A stretch of DNA of 64,000 nucleotides from Maratus speciosus. Lineage: Eukaryota; Arthropoda; Arachnida; Araneae; Salticidae. Below the pieces are notes generated by a model. The model was not told the DNA's origin. It worked only from the letters and a program-made list of their open reading frames with translations, and searched no databases. Numbering within the stretch: the first letter of the stretch is position 1; the number at the start of each line of letters is the position of its first letter. The stretch covers positions 442,048,619-442,112,618 of the forward strand of contig OZ010786.1 in the NCBI GenBank assembly GCA_963932465.1. The letters are read 5' to 3'. Below are positions 11,486 to 22,820 of this stretch, piece after piece. The translations under genes were made by a program, and so were the position numbers.

Positions 11486-12075
11486 CTCCTTCACGGTCGC
11501 TTAATATTTGAAAAAACCATCAAAAGTGTACCTATTTTTTTTATTACAGAAATTGAATAATTATAAGGTTTCTAAATAAAATATGCAATTAGTTTATTTT
11601 TAAGGCGAAAAAACAATATTTTATAGCCATATTCATATTTGTATAAAAGCCATCATGCGAGAATTATGTGTCTTAACCTCTTAAGCCCCGCCCCCGATAA
11701 ATGTAGGCTACTATCTTTTAATTCAGATTGTTTGACTCCCACCAGTTTTTTTTTTTAAATAGTGTAAATGGCTTTATTTTCGCATCATTTTATCTGCCGT
11801 AAACTACGGCGGTGGGAGTCAAACAATCTGAATAATAAAAAAAAGTAACCTACATTTGTCGGAGGCAGAGCTTAAGAGGTTAAGACACATAATTCTCGCA
11901 TGATGGCTTTTATACAAATATGAATATGGCTATAAAATATTGTTTTTTCGGCTTAAAAATAAACTAATTGCATATTTTATTTAGAAACCTTATAATTATT
12001 CAATTTCTGTAATAATAAAAAAAAAATAGGTACACTTTTGATGGTTTTTTCAAATATTAAGCGACCGTGAAGGGG
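11486..12075. mobile_element. TTAA-type palindromic element with a second MITE at its centre
   Basis: The arms 11486-11672 and 11884-12075 are near-identical inverted copies. The outer ends are CTCCTTCACGGTCGC and its complement with CCCC. TTAA is intact at 12076-12079 and mutated to TTAG at 11482-11485. Without the inner insert the arms would meet at gtgtcTTAAgacac, a palindrome with no loop. The inner MITE sits exactly in that central TTAA. No coding capacity. Confidence 0.82.
11677..11879. mobile_element. TTAA MITE at the centre of the palindrome, 203 bp
   Basis: Ends CCTCTTAAGCCCCGCC and GGCAGAGCTTAAGAGG, with TTAA at 11673-11676 and 11880-11883. The terminal repeats extend about 75 bp, to the GACTCCCACC/GGTGGGAGTC block, leaving a short AT-rich loop. 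Confidence 0.85.
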
Positions 12076-12079
12076 TTAA

Positions 12080-12459
12080 ATACTTTAATAAACTTATAAA
12101 ATAATAACTTAAATGTATAAGAATGAAAAACACAATTCTAAAAGAATAATTTATGCATTTAAGGGTTACGTTTTGATCTGATATCATCTGATTATTATCA
12201 ATATCAGATATCAATAACATTAATATAAAACAAGTTACCTAGATTCATTTTTATTAAAACAATTACAAATTTTGCCCAAATTTAGTTATACCAGTAGCTT
12301 TTGCTTGCGTTGGAGATGTGCAACATAAGAAAAAGTTAATGTATTATACGAAAAATATAACTCTGATTTTTTTCATTATTTTTCATGAATAATAAAACCT
12401 TTATTAGAATCATATAAGGTTAAAGATGTTTCTTAATTTGAGATATGCATTTTTAAGTT
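12080..12459. other. AT-rich stretch with no recognised gene
   Basis: Only low-complexity AT sequence and a short repeated GATATCA motif near 12180-12215. Confidence 0.4.
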
Positions 12460-12810
12460 CAACTACATTTAGTATTCTAAGAGATGTTTGTAGAATATAA
12501 ATAAAGTCATATACAGGGCAATGCAAAGAACTGAATTGTATTACCGTTTATGTATGATATTTTTTGGAAATATGATTTCAGTAGTTTTAAGCGTCTTTTT
12601 GTCAGAAATAAATTTTAACGTAATATATGAAGTGCACAAAAATCTATAGGCAATATACAGGGCGTACGTTTTTATCTAATGCTAGAAATTCCTGAAAGTG
12701 AATTAATTTTTAACTATGTTATGCAGTTTTTTACTATACTAAATTTTAGCAGCTATGTAGAATATATACAATTCTGTAGATATACAGAGATGCACAAAAG
12801 ATTAGACGTT
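12460..12810 (+). repeat. Satellite family S1, locus 2
   Basis: Three diverged units marked by atacagggcaatgcaaag (12513), atacagggcgtacg (12655) and atacagagatgcacaaaag (12783), spaced about 130-140 bp. Confidence 0.5.
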
Positions 12811-13225
12811 CTTTTCAGGCTGTCGACGGTAATTACTAAAATCTAGGTTTCAAATGTGCTATGTTCTTTGTGAAATATTTTCTTAGCAGGGGTTGTACGC
12901 GTCCTGAAATTTCAAGACCAGGAGATTCTTCGTCACCAGTATTTGCTTATAGAAAAGCTCTTCTTAAATAGTGCAAAATTTCGCGTTTAACCTAGATTTA
13001 TTTTTCTGTAAAAAAAAATACCGATATTTGTCCTGAAAAATTCCATGAAGCGTACAGCCCCTGTCTTAGGCATCTTATTTTCATTATTAAATGGCAAAGT
13101 TTTGTTAAAGAATTTTGGAAGGGCTGGAAAGTCTTCATAAAGTAAGTTTGACGCATGATTGTTTTATTCTGTTTTAATTTCATTATTGTTTTTAAATATT
13201 TATTGAAGTCATCATATTTTAACAA

Positions 13226-13339
13226 TTGTAAATTTCCAAGTGTGTAAAAAAAGTTCGTCGGGATAGCTCAGTTGGTGCTGCCAATGCTCCTGGTTCGAAT
13301 TCTGGCCTAGACTTTTTTCACACACTTGGAAATTTACAA
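13226..13339 (+). ncRNA. tRNA-like Pol III unit between inverted repeats
   Basis: The core at 13257-13312 has an A-box-like tagctcagttgg and a B-box-like GGTTCGAATTC only about 15 bp apart. It is a tRNA that has lost the 3' side of the D arm and the anticodon arm. Five of seven acceptor positions still pair (gtcggga with cctagac), and the T stem pairs with one mismatch. A T6 run follows at 13313, a Pol III terminator on the same strand. Both sides carry the same 29-bp sequence inverted (ttgtaaatttccaagtgtgt and complement). It cannot be a working tRNA. It may be a tRNA-derived hairpin transcript, a SINE fragment or a MITE that captured a tRNA piece. The frame at 12998-13225 lies outside it and is unrecognised. 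Confidence 0.55.
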
Positions 13340-14380
13340 CTGTAATGATTTATTTACCAAATGAATAATTGTTTTAAAATTAATCTAATCATGATATTTT
13401 ATCTGCTTGCTAAAATAACCTTGATAAAAAATATATATTTTTTTAAACTCCACTTTCCGCGTAAAATGTTTTAAAGGATCTTGCTAGAATAATCATGAAT
13501 TAATTATCTCTTTTAATAAATACTTACTTAAATAGCGAAAACTTTTAATTAAAATTCTGAATAAATTATTTTATTTTAATGACACACTTAGGTAAATATA
13601 TTTTTCTTTTTACTTCAGATTATCTTACTCATTGAGATTTTTTTTATAAAAATATATATAAAAAACGAAAATTAATCTTTTAACGTTCTTTCTTTCCTGT
13701 ACACTATTTTGCAGCATCAATTTATTTTCAGCAGAAAGGCGTGTAATGTTCATTACAACTGAAGAAAATAAACAACTTGGATTTCTTTTATTTCTTTGTT
13801 TTTCGAGCCTAGATAATTTTATTTTTGCTTTTGTCTTGTCATATTTTCAATCCTTTCTCATTTATCTGAGTTAAATGGTATTATTCTGTCTCTTTCGAAT
13901 AACTGTTCTATCATGGTAAAAATTATTTCCAAATATTTTATCTGATAGAACAAACATAGCACATAAACATTGCATAACAATATAAGTATGAGTTTTTATT
14001 AAAGCTTATTGTTGCCATTTTAGGGAGCTTCTTTACTTAAAATATCTACCAGTAGTTTTTTAAACTGCGCTTCTAGAATTCATTTTATTTAGTAACGTAT
14101 TTCCTGTAAATAAATAAAAGAAATATTGTATTAAATAATAGACCTAGATATTATTAATTTAAAAAATGCGATAAACTGGGAACACTGCTTGAGCTGTAAC
14201 GAAGAAGACTACTGCTACGACACTTGACACAAAGGTTCTCCAACGGGGTGGTGACCACAGAACACCTTGAAGGAATTTTTAAATATAGTACAATAAAAAC
14301 TTAATAAACACAATATTTTATATTACATTGCGGTATATATTAGTACACCATCGACTTTCAAGTTGAGTTAATAATGTACG
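13340..14380. other. AT-rich stretch with no recognised gene
   Basis: No ends or coding signal, except a possible solo hAT end near 14232 (aaaggttctccaacggggtg) without a partner. Confidence 0.4.
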
Positions 14381-15100
14381 AAAAGTTTATAGATAGTCCG
14401 TTAAAAAATGACTGATCTGTTTCGGTATAACCTTGTGCAATGTGAGAAAAACGGGCCCCAATTCGTTACTTCGGCTGTACAATTACGCCATCCAGTTTCA
14501 CAATGAAATTTTAGAACATTAAAAATATTGATCTACACAATACAAATACTTTATTTTTCCACGTGATTCCTTAGTCTGATATCAGCATAACGGGTAGTAA
14601 ATTATCCATTTTGGTGGTAATATCACGCCGTCGATTTACGGTCTGAAATTATAACTCAATAAATATACCGATTAGTACAATACAGGTATTTTAGTCTGCC
14701 TCGAGCTTTCTTGATAGGACATGAACAGAGCGAAGCGCCAATTCCCGAATTTGACTTTACTATCAAGTCATCGAGTTACGGCCGAAAATTTTACCATACT
14801 ATAAATACACAATGCAATTATTACAGTCTGTCTTGTTATATCTTGGTACGAGATGAGCAGAGCGTGACACCAATTTGTCGTTTTTGTCAGCAAGTCATCG
14901 AGTTTCAACATGCAAATTTAGCAAATTAAAGATAGCGATTAGTATGACACAAATATTTTGGTCTGCCTCGGATATATTGGTATGGTATGAGCAAAACTGG
15001 GAGCCAATAATATGTTTGTAATGCATTACAGATAATTCAAATGTTTCAGTCTGTCTCGTGATATCTTGGAAAGTGACGAGTATAATGCGCCGATAGTTGT
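14381..15100 (+). repeat. Satellite family S2, locus 1
   Basis: Degenerate tandem units of roughly 90-160 bp. The markers are a gtctgcctcg-type phrase (near 14693, 14825, 14961, 15048), then atatcttggtacgagatgag, then tcatcgagttacgg. Other loci of the family are 20160-20430 and 36940-37200. The frames at 14711-14929 and 14895-15104 are this satellite read through. Confidence 0.65.
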
Positions 15101-15692
15101 ACATTAGGGTGGAACTTAAGTATAGGGTAAAAAAAGAAACTTTTTTGTTTTAATGTGTAATAGTGAAAACTCTTTTCCTGTTTGGATGTCTAAGCTTTGG
15201 CTGAAATGTTTTTTTTTTTTTTTTTAATTAATTTGTTTTCCGATTCCTCAAGGACGTCAACGTTTTAAAATTTCAGTATAAAGTAACTTAAAGTAAATAA
15301 CGTAGCTGTTAGCTAAAATCTGCTTATATTAAGCAAATACTACCCAGAAGTCACCACGAGGAGATGGTTAAATATCGACTTCCACCCTCCTTACCTCCCT
15401 TTGTTATGAATTAATTCAAATGGATATTCAACCTACTGGCTTCTTAGGCAAGTTTTGTCATTACATTGCGGTAATTCAACTTTCCCAAGATAAAGCCATG
15501 TCTTGCTTAATATCTACAGACGGTTGACGCAGCTTTCGGGACAATTTTCAGAAACGTTTCCACTGTTTGAGTATGACAAAGAAAATATAAAATTCAGGTG
15601 CATCCCCTGTTTGAAATTTTTTAAAAAGTTCTTCATCCGATCAGTCAGTCAAGACAGGATCCATGTTTTATAGTCTATACTAATTTCAATAT
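15101..15692. other. Stretch with no recognised gene
   Basis: It is slightly less AT-rich around 15340-15400 but has stops in all frames and no element ends. Confidence 0.35.
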
Positions 15693-15696
15693 TTAA

Positions 15697-15898
15697 AGGT
15701 ATATATAAATATGTTACAGACATACATACAATAAATACAATAAACCCAACTAGAGTGAAAAATTAGCCAGAGCCAGGAATCGAATGCGATATAATAATAC
15801 GAATAATGCGAGCGATTCCTGGCTCTGGCTAAACTTTCACTTTAGTTGGGTTTATTGTATTTATTGTATGTATGTCTGTAAAATATTTATATATACCT
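15697..15898. mobile_element. TTAA-flanked palindromic element, 202 bp
   Basis: Flanked by TTAA at 15693-15696 and 15899-15902, with ends AGGTATATATAAATAT and complement. The arms of about 85 bp include acatacatacaataaataca and gccagagccaggaatcg. The loop is only about 28 bp. The minus reading of the inner arm, ATTCGATTCCTGG, resembles a tRNA T-arm/B-box, but no A-box accompanies it. Confidence 0.7.
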
Positions 15899-15977
15899 TT
15901 AACTGTTGAATGCAGGCGTTATTTATGTGTGAATGTGTGTTTTAATATATATTGTAGTATGTGTGTTTATTATTAAT

Positions 15978-17262
15978 TTCAATATGTTCGCATTTTTTGA
16001 GTTGCTTTCCTATTGGTCCAGAAAATCCTTTAGTACCCGTAGTTTTTCAAGCAAGATGTTGAAATAAGTATGTAAAAAAAGTTTATTTGCATGTAATAAG
16101 CAAATTATCCATTGTAAAGTTTTTAGGGTCTTTTTTCCGATGTTTTGGCAACTCCAGATTTGCGTCCTGCATTGAAGGCGTTTCTGTTTCACCCAATAAA
16201 TTTGAAACTTGAAATGCCTGTATTATTATTTTGAAAATTCACAAAAATTGCAGCGGCTATATTAATATAAAAAGAAGAGGACAATGAAATATGACCAATA
16301 TATTTTGATCCTGGTTTTTGAACTAAGACCACGTGTTCTTCTTTAATGATTCTTAGTTGTACTTTTTTCCCTTTGCTTCAGTTATCATAATGTTATCCTA
16401 TCTGACATCAAAATACAATCCTTCTAAAATTAACTCATTTCGTCTTTCTTGTTCTTTCAAATTCTTCCTTTTATTTTCTCTTTGTCGTCTTTAAGTCCTT
16501 CTTTCAGTTACCTTTTCTTTATTATCATCAGATATATTATATCTTCTAGCGGGCCATTTGCAATAATATTTGCAGTTCGGTCTAATACTCCGGTTCTTTC
16601 AACTTGTTGATTATCAAATTCAGGTTTAGAAGAACAACCGATTGAAGTATTTCCTTCTAAACTATTTTTTTCACTTGACAATTATTCAATCAAAACATCA
16701 TTTTTTTGTTTTAAAATAACTTTTTCTTTCCTTGATATTGTCTTTTACGGTCATCCTGCGCATTTTTTTGTAGTTTTTATAAGCATTGATCCTATTGTCA
16801 TCACCCCATCTCTCTTTGCTCTTTTAGAAAGTGACGTTCTTGTTCTGATACACGATAATATTTAGGACATTTACACAAAGAAAAGTTTTTTGCACAATTA
16901 CCTAACATTTTGCAATTTTATATTAGATGTGGGATTATTATTTCCCATCTTAATATTTTTCTTCATATTTTGACATTTCTCACGATAGTTTAATAATTTT
17001 TTATGATTTGTGTATCAGAAACCGTTGGAATTGAAGGTCTCAGTAAAACACTTTTAACTTTATAAGCAACAGCTTTAGATGTTTCAGAAACAGTGTGTTC
17101 CAGATTCCAGATGGCATATATTAAGTTAAATTGAACCCATAAATTATGTTTCATAACATTTTCATATGTTCGCCAAAGATGAAAGTCTAATGTTAATTGT
17201 TTTCGTTCGCAAAATACAAGACACTTCAACAATTTTCTAGATTTAGGTATGTTAGCAGACAT
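15978..17262 (-). pseudogene. Decayed ORF of an uncharacterised arthropod repeat protein
   Basis: Reading the minus strand from ATG at 17262, successive frames give the blocks KAVAYKVKSV, SIPTVSDTQIIKNYREK, SLCKCPKYYRVSEQERHFLK, LQWIICLLHANKL and TKGFSGPIGKQLKKCEHIEI. I recognise this order (IPTVS..I...I..Y, then a Cys-rich CKCP block, then E..FL.DQR, then LQW.ICLLHANEL, then FSGPIGK.L..CE) from a protein family that is multicopy and annotated only as uncharacterised in insect genomes. Its biochemical role is unknown to me; copy number suggests a mobile-element protein. At least three frameshifts and many stops break it. The middle third (about 16200-16650) is poorly preserved. The frames at 16990-17268 and 16010-16192 (minus) are its surviving pieces. 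No terminal repeats were found at its edges. Confidence 0.62.
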
Positions 17263-17289
17263 TGTCACGTTTCACATCAACTGTTTATT

Positions 17290-17845
17290 GAAAAATAATC
17301 GAAGAAACTGTTAACACGCGCTAAATCGGACTAACTTTTTATGAGCCGCAGTCAAATAAATCAAAGACAATGAAAGTCTACGCCCACTGCGCTGGCTTCT
17401 ACAAAACTCAAATAAAGTGGGGCCATCTTATCCATGGCACTAAAACTAAATTATTATCTTTATTACAGGACACTATTACTTCATTAATTTAATTTTTCAA
17501 AATATAAATTTAACAATAAGCTTAAAACACTTTTCATGCAATTATTGGCTTTTATGCATTTTTTTTTTATGGAAAATCAAATGCTTTGAGGAATCGGAAA
17601 ATATCATTTTAAAATTAAAAGAAAAATATTTTCTTTTTATATAGTTAAAAAGGAAAAAAATAATCAGTATTAGAATATAAAATTCTAAACTTCGTTTTTT
17701 AATTCCACTATATTGTACATTGCGGAAGCTCTTGCGTGTTATCCAGATTTGGAATGTAATGTTTGTATCCAAACAACCATAAGTGTAATAGTTTTCGAAT
17801 AATAAATATTTATAATCAGATCAAGACTTGGTTATCACATTGTAA
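17290..17845. other. Stretch with no recognised gene
   Basis: The part next to the pseudogene start (17340-17430) is less AT-rich and may be its upstream flank. The rest is low complexity. Confidence 0.35.
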
Positions 17846-17847
17846 AT

Positions 17848-18565
17848 CAGTGGCGAATCCGGGAACTCAGTCTGGGCATTATCTTTCCCACCGGGTTTCA
17901 GCGGTGTCGGAACTTTGTACAAACAGGGGGAGCCGGGGCATATTGCGGAAAGCTAGTGGCATCATTAGATCATTTCGTTCATTTTAGAGGTTTCCTTCAT
18001 AGTGTTGCACGTTTCACAAACAGACGTATAAAATAGAAGAATATCAAAATATCACCAAGTCTTTAATACAGTTAAAATTTTTTTTAATAGATATACTTGA
18101 TACATAGAAATTTAATTTATGTGCGATCCCAAATACAATATTCAAATTTAAGGCTTCTCCCACTTCCATTTACTAAAAATTAAAGTGCTTTCTGTTGTTT
18201 TCCTTACAAATTCTTTACGAACCTCTTCCAAATCAATTTTAAAGGCCTCTTCTTTATAAATATGTTATCGGTGCAGGTAATTTGTAGTAGACCTATATAA
18301 GGCCCGCTTTTTTTGGAAATCGGGAGGGTTGTAAACAATGAGAAAAAGGATGAAGGCAAAAATAAGTGTGCTCACCACCCCCTCTCTCTTCTCTGTATTG
18401 TCTATTGTGTGAATTTCCTAGAAAAAGTATACTTTACTTTTTAATTCAGCAGTGTATCGTAAACAGATGTGGTGCAAGAATTTCTCCCGGGGGAGCTGAG
18501 CCCGTCTGAAATATTCCAGGGGGAGCCACTGCTCCCCCAGCTCCCCCGGTTCCTACGCCCTTGCC
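17848..18565. repeat. Possible hAT-like element with G/C-run ends
   Basis: It opens CAGTGGCGAATCCGGG and closes near cggttcctacgcccttg. Both sides carry gggggagc-type runs, including a GGGGGAGC/GCTCCCCC hairpin at 18520-18540. The two ends are only loosely complementary and no 8-bp duplication was found, so the limits are uncertain. Confidence 0.35.
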
Positions 18566-18884
18566 AGGTTTTCAGAATGGTTTCATTTGCCTTTTACAAA
18601 TGCAAAACTTCTTATAAAACTTTGAAAGAATTACTAGAATTTAACAGTGGGAAAGAGCAGTAGAAGTAGGATGATGCGTACCTGATATATATATATATAT
18701 ATAGTATATGTTAATAAATATAACGCAACTAATGGGTGATGAGGATCAAAGTGTAAAGGAGAAAGTTGAATCACATATTTAAAATTTTAAATATACAGAA
18801 TATGTTTTGAACATATAGAGATTGACTAAATGTTAGAGTAGATAGGATTACAGCATCGTCCCACACTGTAAAAATTAATCTAGT

Positions 18885-19205
18885 AAAATAACAGAAAATT
18901 TCTGGCAGCAAAAGTTGCCAGAAAAGTTCAGTATGTACCAGAAATATCTGTACACATATTTTTTTTCTGTATATACAGAAATGTCTGGTACATACAGAAA
19001 CTTTCTGGCAACTTTTGCTGCCAGAATTTTTCTGTAGATACAGAAAACTTGAGTACATACAGAAGTTTTTTGTTTGCACAAGAAGCATCTGTACACACAA
19101 TTTTTTTTTGTTTGTACAAGAAACATCTGTAGCTACAGATATTTTCTGACAACTTTTGCTGCCAGAATTTTTCCGTAAGTACAAGAAAAGTCTGTGGACA
19201 GACGA
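18885..19205. repeat. Cluster of inverted ctggcagcaaaagttgccag motifs
   Basis: Blocks built from TTCTGGCAGCAAAAGTTGCC and from TACAGAAATNTCTG occur in both orientations, with arms around 18892-18950 and 18970-19030 and a further copy near 19140-19170. The three overlapping minus frames of 74-137 codons arise from this motif and repeat the same peptides (SVCTQ, SCQKVS), so they are not a protein gene. Confidence 0.6.
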
Positions 19206-19216
19206 TGGATTAAATT

Positions 19217-19905
19217 TAACCAGTACTAAACAGGTGTTTCATTCCAATTGTAACTAAGAAAAAACTTAATAATTAAATATTAATTCTGAGGTAAGTCATT
19301 TGAAATCGGATTTCATTCATTAAATAAAATATCAGATTAAGTAAATTTTCTAGTATATATATAAAAAAAAGCAAGAATTTGGAAAGTATGGACCACATTC
19401 AATATCGCTTATAACAAATTTTGTTCCACAGTATATCCTAATTTGAGATTTTATTACTACAGCTTCATATCTTTTTAAAAGAATAATTCCAAACTCATTA
19501 AATATTTATCAGTATTGGCAATATATGTGACAGGATTAATAATTAAACCCCTTTTTAAACTTAACTAAAATGTTTAAAATGATATATTTCCCAACTAATT
19601 TATTAATTGAGAAAAATATTTCCTTTTTTTTTCAAATTATGATGTACTGTAAGCAAAATTTGTTATAAGCGATATGGAATGTGATCCATACTTAACAATT
19701 TTTTTGCTTTTATTTATTTATTCTTTTTAGTGCTAGAAAATTTACTTAAAATCTGAGATTTTATTTAATGAATGAAATCTGATTTCAAATGGCTATCCCA
19801 GAATTTATATTTACTTGTTAAATTTTTCTTCAAAATATATTTAAAAGCATCGAGGTCAGAACTATTAGTAACAATTAGAATGAAACATCTGTATACTACT
19901 GGTTA
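19217..19905. mobile_element. Long foldback element, 689 bp
   Basis: The ends are TAACCAGTACTAAACAGGTG and, reverse-complemented, TAACCAGTAGTATACAGATG. The inverted arms of more than 200 bp stay alignable (about 19217-19440 and 19650-19905), and share tttcattc, ttcattaaataaaat and atatcgcttataacaaattt. Arm identity is clearly below that of the 11486-12075 palindrome, suggesting greater age. There is no coding capacity. Confidence 0.7.
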
Positions 19906-20010
19906 TTTCTGTAACTTGTAGTACGGTACAAGCACTACTACTAGAAGTACTACTGTAAGTACAGTACTACTTTTGTAGCTGTTATTTACTATAATTTTAT
20001 AGCTCTATGC
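19906..20010 (+). repeat. Short ACT-rich simple repeat
   Basis: Imperfect actact / agtact repeats at 19918-19975, next to the foldback end. Confidence 0.5.
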
Positions 20011-20159
20011 TGTTTTGACACAAATTTTCTTTTCCAGCCTAATATTTATTATTTTCTCACTTCAAAATTGTATGATCCAAGTATATTTGAGAACAACCGA
20101 AAGTAAATTCACTATACATTTAATTTCTGTATAGACATTTGTGTAACCAGTAAAAATAA

Positions 20160-20430
20160 TAGAGCGGGCGGCGGCGACACAAATGACTATGTCATCGAGT
20201 TACGAGATGAAATCGTGGTGTAGGACAAGATTATTAGGAGAAGATTAAAGAATGACTGGTCTGCCTCGGCATTTCTTGGTACGATATGAGCAGCAACGGG
20301 CTCATATCGTCATTTTGGCGTCACTATCACGTCATCGAGTTACGAGATGAAATTGGTGCCAAGGCAAAATAAAGTATTTTAAGGATATTTTGGTCTGCCT
20401 GCGCATATCCTGGTAAAACGCCCCGGCAGA
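20160..20430 (+). repeat. Satellite family S2, locus 2
   Basis: Two units with atgtcatcgagttacgagat, ggtctgcctcggcatttctt and ggtacgatatgagcag. It begins aaatgactatgtcatcg, as the locus at 36945 does. Confidence 0.65.
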
Positions 20431-20549
20431 CTAATATTTATAACAAAAAAAGACGACATAATGTACAATTGAAACCCTATAAAAATAATATTTTACAATG
20501 CATTGCCATGTATTACTTTTGCCATAAACTTTTAAGATTAATTAATGGT

Positions 20550-21230
20550 TTAGGAAATTAAGGGGGGTAGCCCCCCTTTTATCCTTAACCAATGGACTCC
20601 AATCAATGGACTCCATCGCGCCTTATCAAAATGAACCTAGAAAAAAAATTGAAGCAAATCGGATATTTATGCATGAAAAATCCATTTATCTAAATTAAGG
20701 GGCGGGGGGTTCGCCCCCCATTTCTCACCTTTATACTTGAGTTATGAGCTTCCAAATCTAACAGGGAAGCTCCTTAACATAATAAACCGGTATACCAAAT
20801 TTGGAGCAAATCGAATATTTCTGCATGAAAAACCCATTTATCTAAATTAAGGGGGGGGCGTCGCCCCCCCCCCCCCTTTCCCATATTTATACTTAAGTAA
20901 TGAGCTTCCAAATCTAACAGGGAAGCTCCTTAACATAATAAACTGGTATACCAAATTTGGAGCAAATCGAATATTTCTGCAAGAAAAACACATTTATCTA
21001 AATTAAGGGGGAATACCCCCCTTTTTCCCCCTTTATCCTTAACTAATGAACTCCAAAAACTAATCAGGGAAGCGCCTTATCAGAATGAACTCAGAAAAAA
21101 AAAATTGAAGCAAATCGGATATTTCTATCAAGAGTTATCGCGTTACGTACATACGTACACACGTACGTACATACAGAATCGGCGGGCATATAAGCTCTCA
21201 GGCTTTGATAGCCTGTGAGCTAAAAATTAA
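20550..21230 (+). repeat. Hairpin array S3 with a terminal stem-loop
   Basis: About four units of roughly 165 bp. Each has aaattaagggg..., a G-run/C-run hairpin (for example ggggggtagcccccc), then gagcaaatcgaatatttctg. It ends with gagttatcgcgttacgtac, an acgtac simple repeat, and a strong stem-loop GCTCTCAGGCT/AGCCTGTGAGC (21193-21219) followed by CTAA. A 3' stem-loop before CTRR resembles a Helitron-type end, but no matching 5' end was found. Confidence 0.55.
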
Positions 21231-21529
21231 TGCGACATCTAAGGGCATTCCATAATGCATAGTTACCCATAATTCGTATCATAAACATCAGCTATATGAT
21301 TAAGTTTGAAAAATCAGAAGAAATTTCCCTTAAAAACCAACTCAATCCATTATAAAAAATCTGCATTTAATACTTTTTGTGTTTCGGATTATGGAAACTC
21401 CATTCTATACTATTAATTTATAGATATTAAAGCACTTAATTCAATCAATCTAGCAATCCTTCTTTCAAAATTAAAAATTTATAAAAAGTACACTGAAACA
21501 AGTAAACATTAAATTTAAAAAATCAAAAA

Positions 21530-22076
21530 ACCCGACTGTGTAAAAAGCGAACTAATTCATTATTTCTTATCAATGTGAAACTATTTTTTATATTACTAAC
21601 CTATTTTTTTTTATTTACTTGTGTTGATGACTTTTAAGTTGTGTTTAATTGTTAATTCCTATCTATAAAGACTATATATGTTCTGATGAGGCCTATAGAT
21701 GTCTGCCAAGGTTAGACTTGCAGTAAAGCCAGAGATCCTACCTACACAACTTCCAGGTTAAGTAATATTTAAACGGAGCTTCTGACGGTAAAATAGTCAA
21801 AGAAACATCTTCTTCATTTTGAAAGACCTATCCTATGATATGCCACTCAATAGGGTGCGTAATTTTATTTTCGTCTCTACCGCCCTTTTGTATTTTACGG
21901 CCGCCATTTAAAATTTATAAAAACAAAACCTACCCTATTACCATCGGACGGTTAAAACGAATCGATAGAGACATCATTCATTAAAATCCATCCAGCCGTT
22001 GGGATGTTTCGAGGGTATAAAGAAATTCACAAACCCAGATACGCGTGAAACACATAACCCTTCTTGGCAGTCGGGT
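21530..22076. mobile_element. Repeat with ACCCGACTG ends, copy 2, 547 bp
   Basis: The compact copy, with inverted ends ACCCGACTG and CAGTCGGGT. It preserves the empty sites of the two insertions found in copy 1. No coding capacity. Confidence 0.7.
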
Positions 22077-22160
22077 AATTAAAAATACTAGCAATTGTCA
22101 TAAAAATAAAAAACTTTTACCAGAGCAAAATATAGAATCTAAACTTCCAAAAGATATAAG

Positions 22161-22784
22161 TAGGGATTACAATCCTGAGACTAATTTCGAATTCTGGGAT
22201 TGCGGGATTGCTTAGATTCAATTCCGGGATTGCGAAAATTAGAATTTCTCTAATATCACCAATTTTTACAATAGCTAAATATCATAATCATATAGAAAAG
22301 ATAATTAAAGCAAAAATACAGTCTAACTTACATATGAAAATATACCAAAACTTTAATTAATAATAAAAAAGTATAGGATAAATTACTACTATTGAAAATT
22401 AAAATAAAAATGCCGTTGATGTTTGATAATGTAACAAAAAATATGAAATGTCTATGTTCCACCTTCTAGATAATTTCTATTATTTCCTGTTAAACAAGTT
22501 TTTGAATGGCTTAATATTTACAATATTAAAAAATAATTAATATCTCTAACTAATATTGAATTATTCTCAAAACCACGTAATTAAAGATTACAATTCTAGA
22601 ATATCGCAAATACAAGATTTTCCCAAACATGAAGATTTTTTTTTTCTTGTAATAAAAGAACTTAACACACACACACATACAACAATAAAAAATTACATAG
22701 ATTTATACTTTAAATTTCTAAATAGAGATAGCTGTTAAAGTTCGAAAACGTTGAGTAATATAAAAAGTTATTACATACCAAGAG

Positions 22785-22820
<36 letters not shown>

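Noticed and set aside
18771..19184. 137-codon minus-strand frame, the longest open frame in the window
   Set aside because: It repeats the same peptides because the DNA is built from inverted 20-base blocks, it overlaps two other frames made from the same blocks, and it has no domain.
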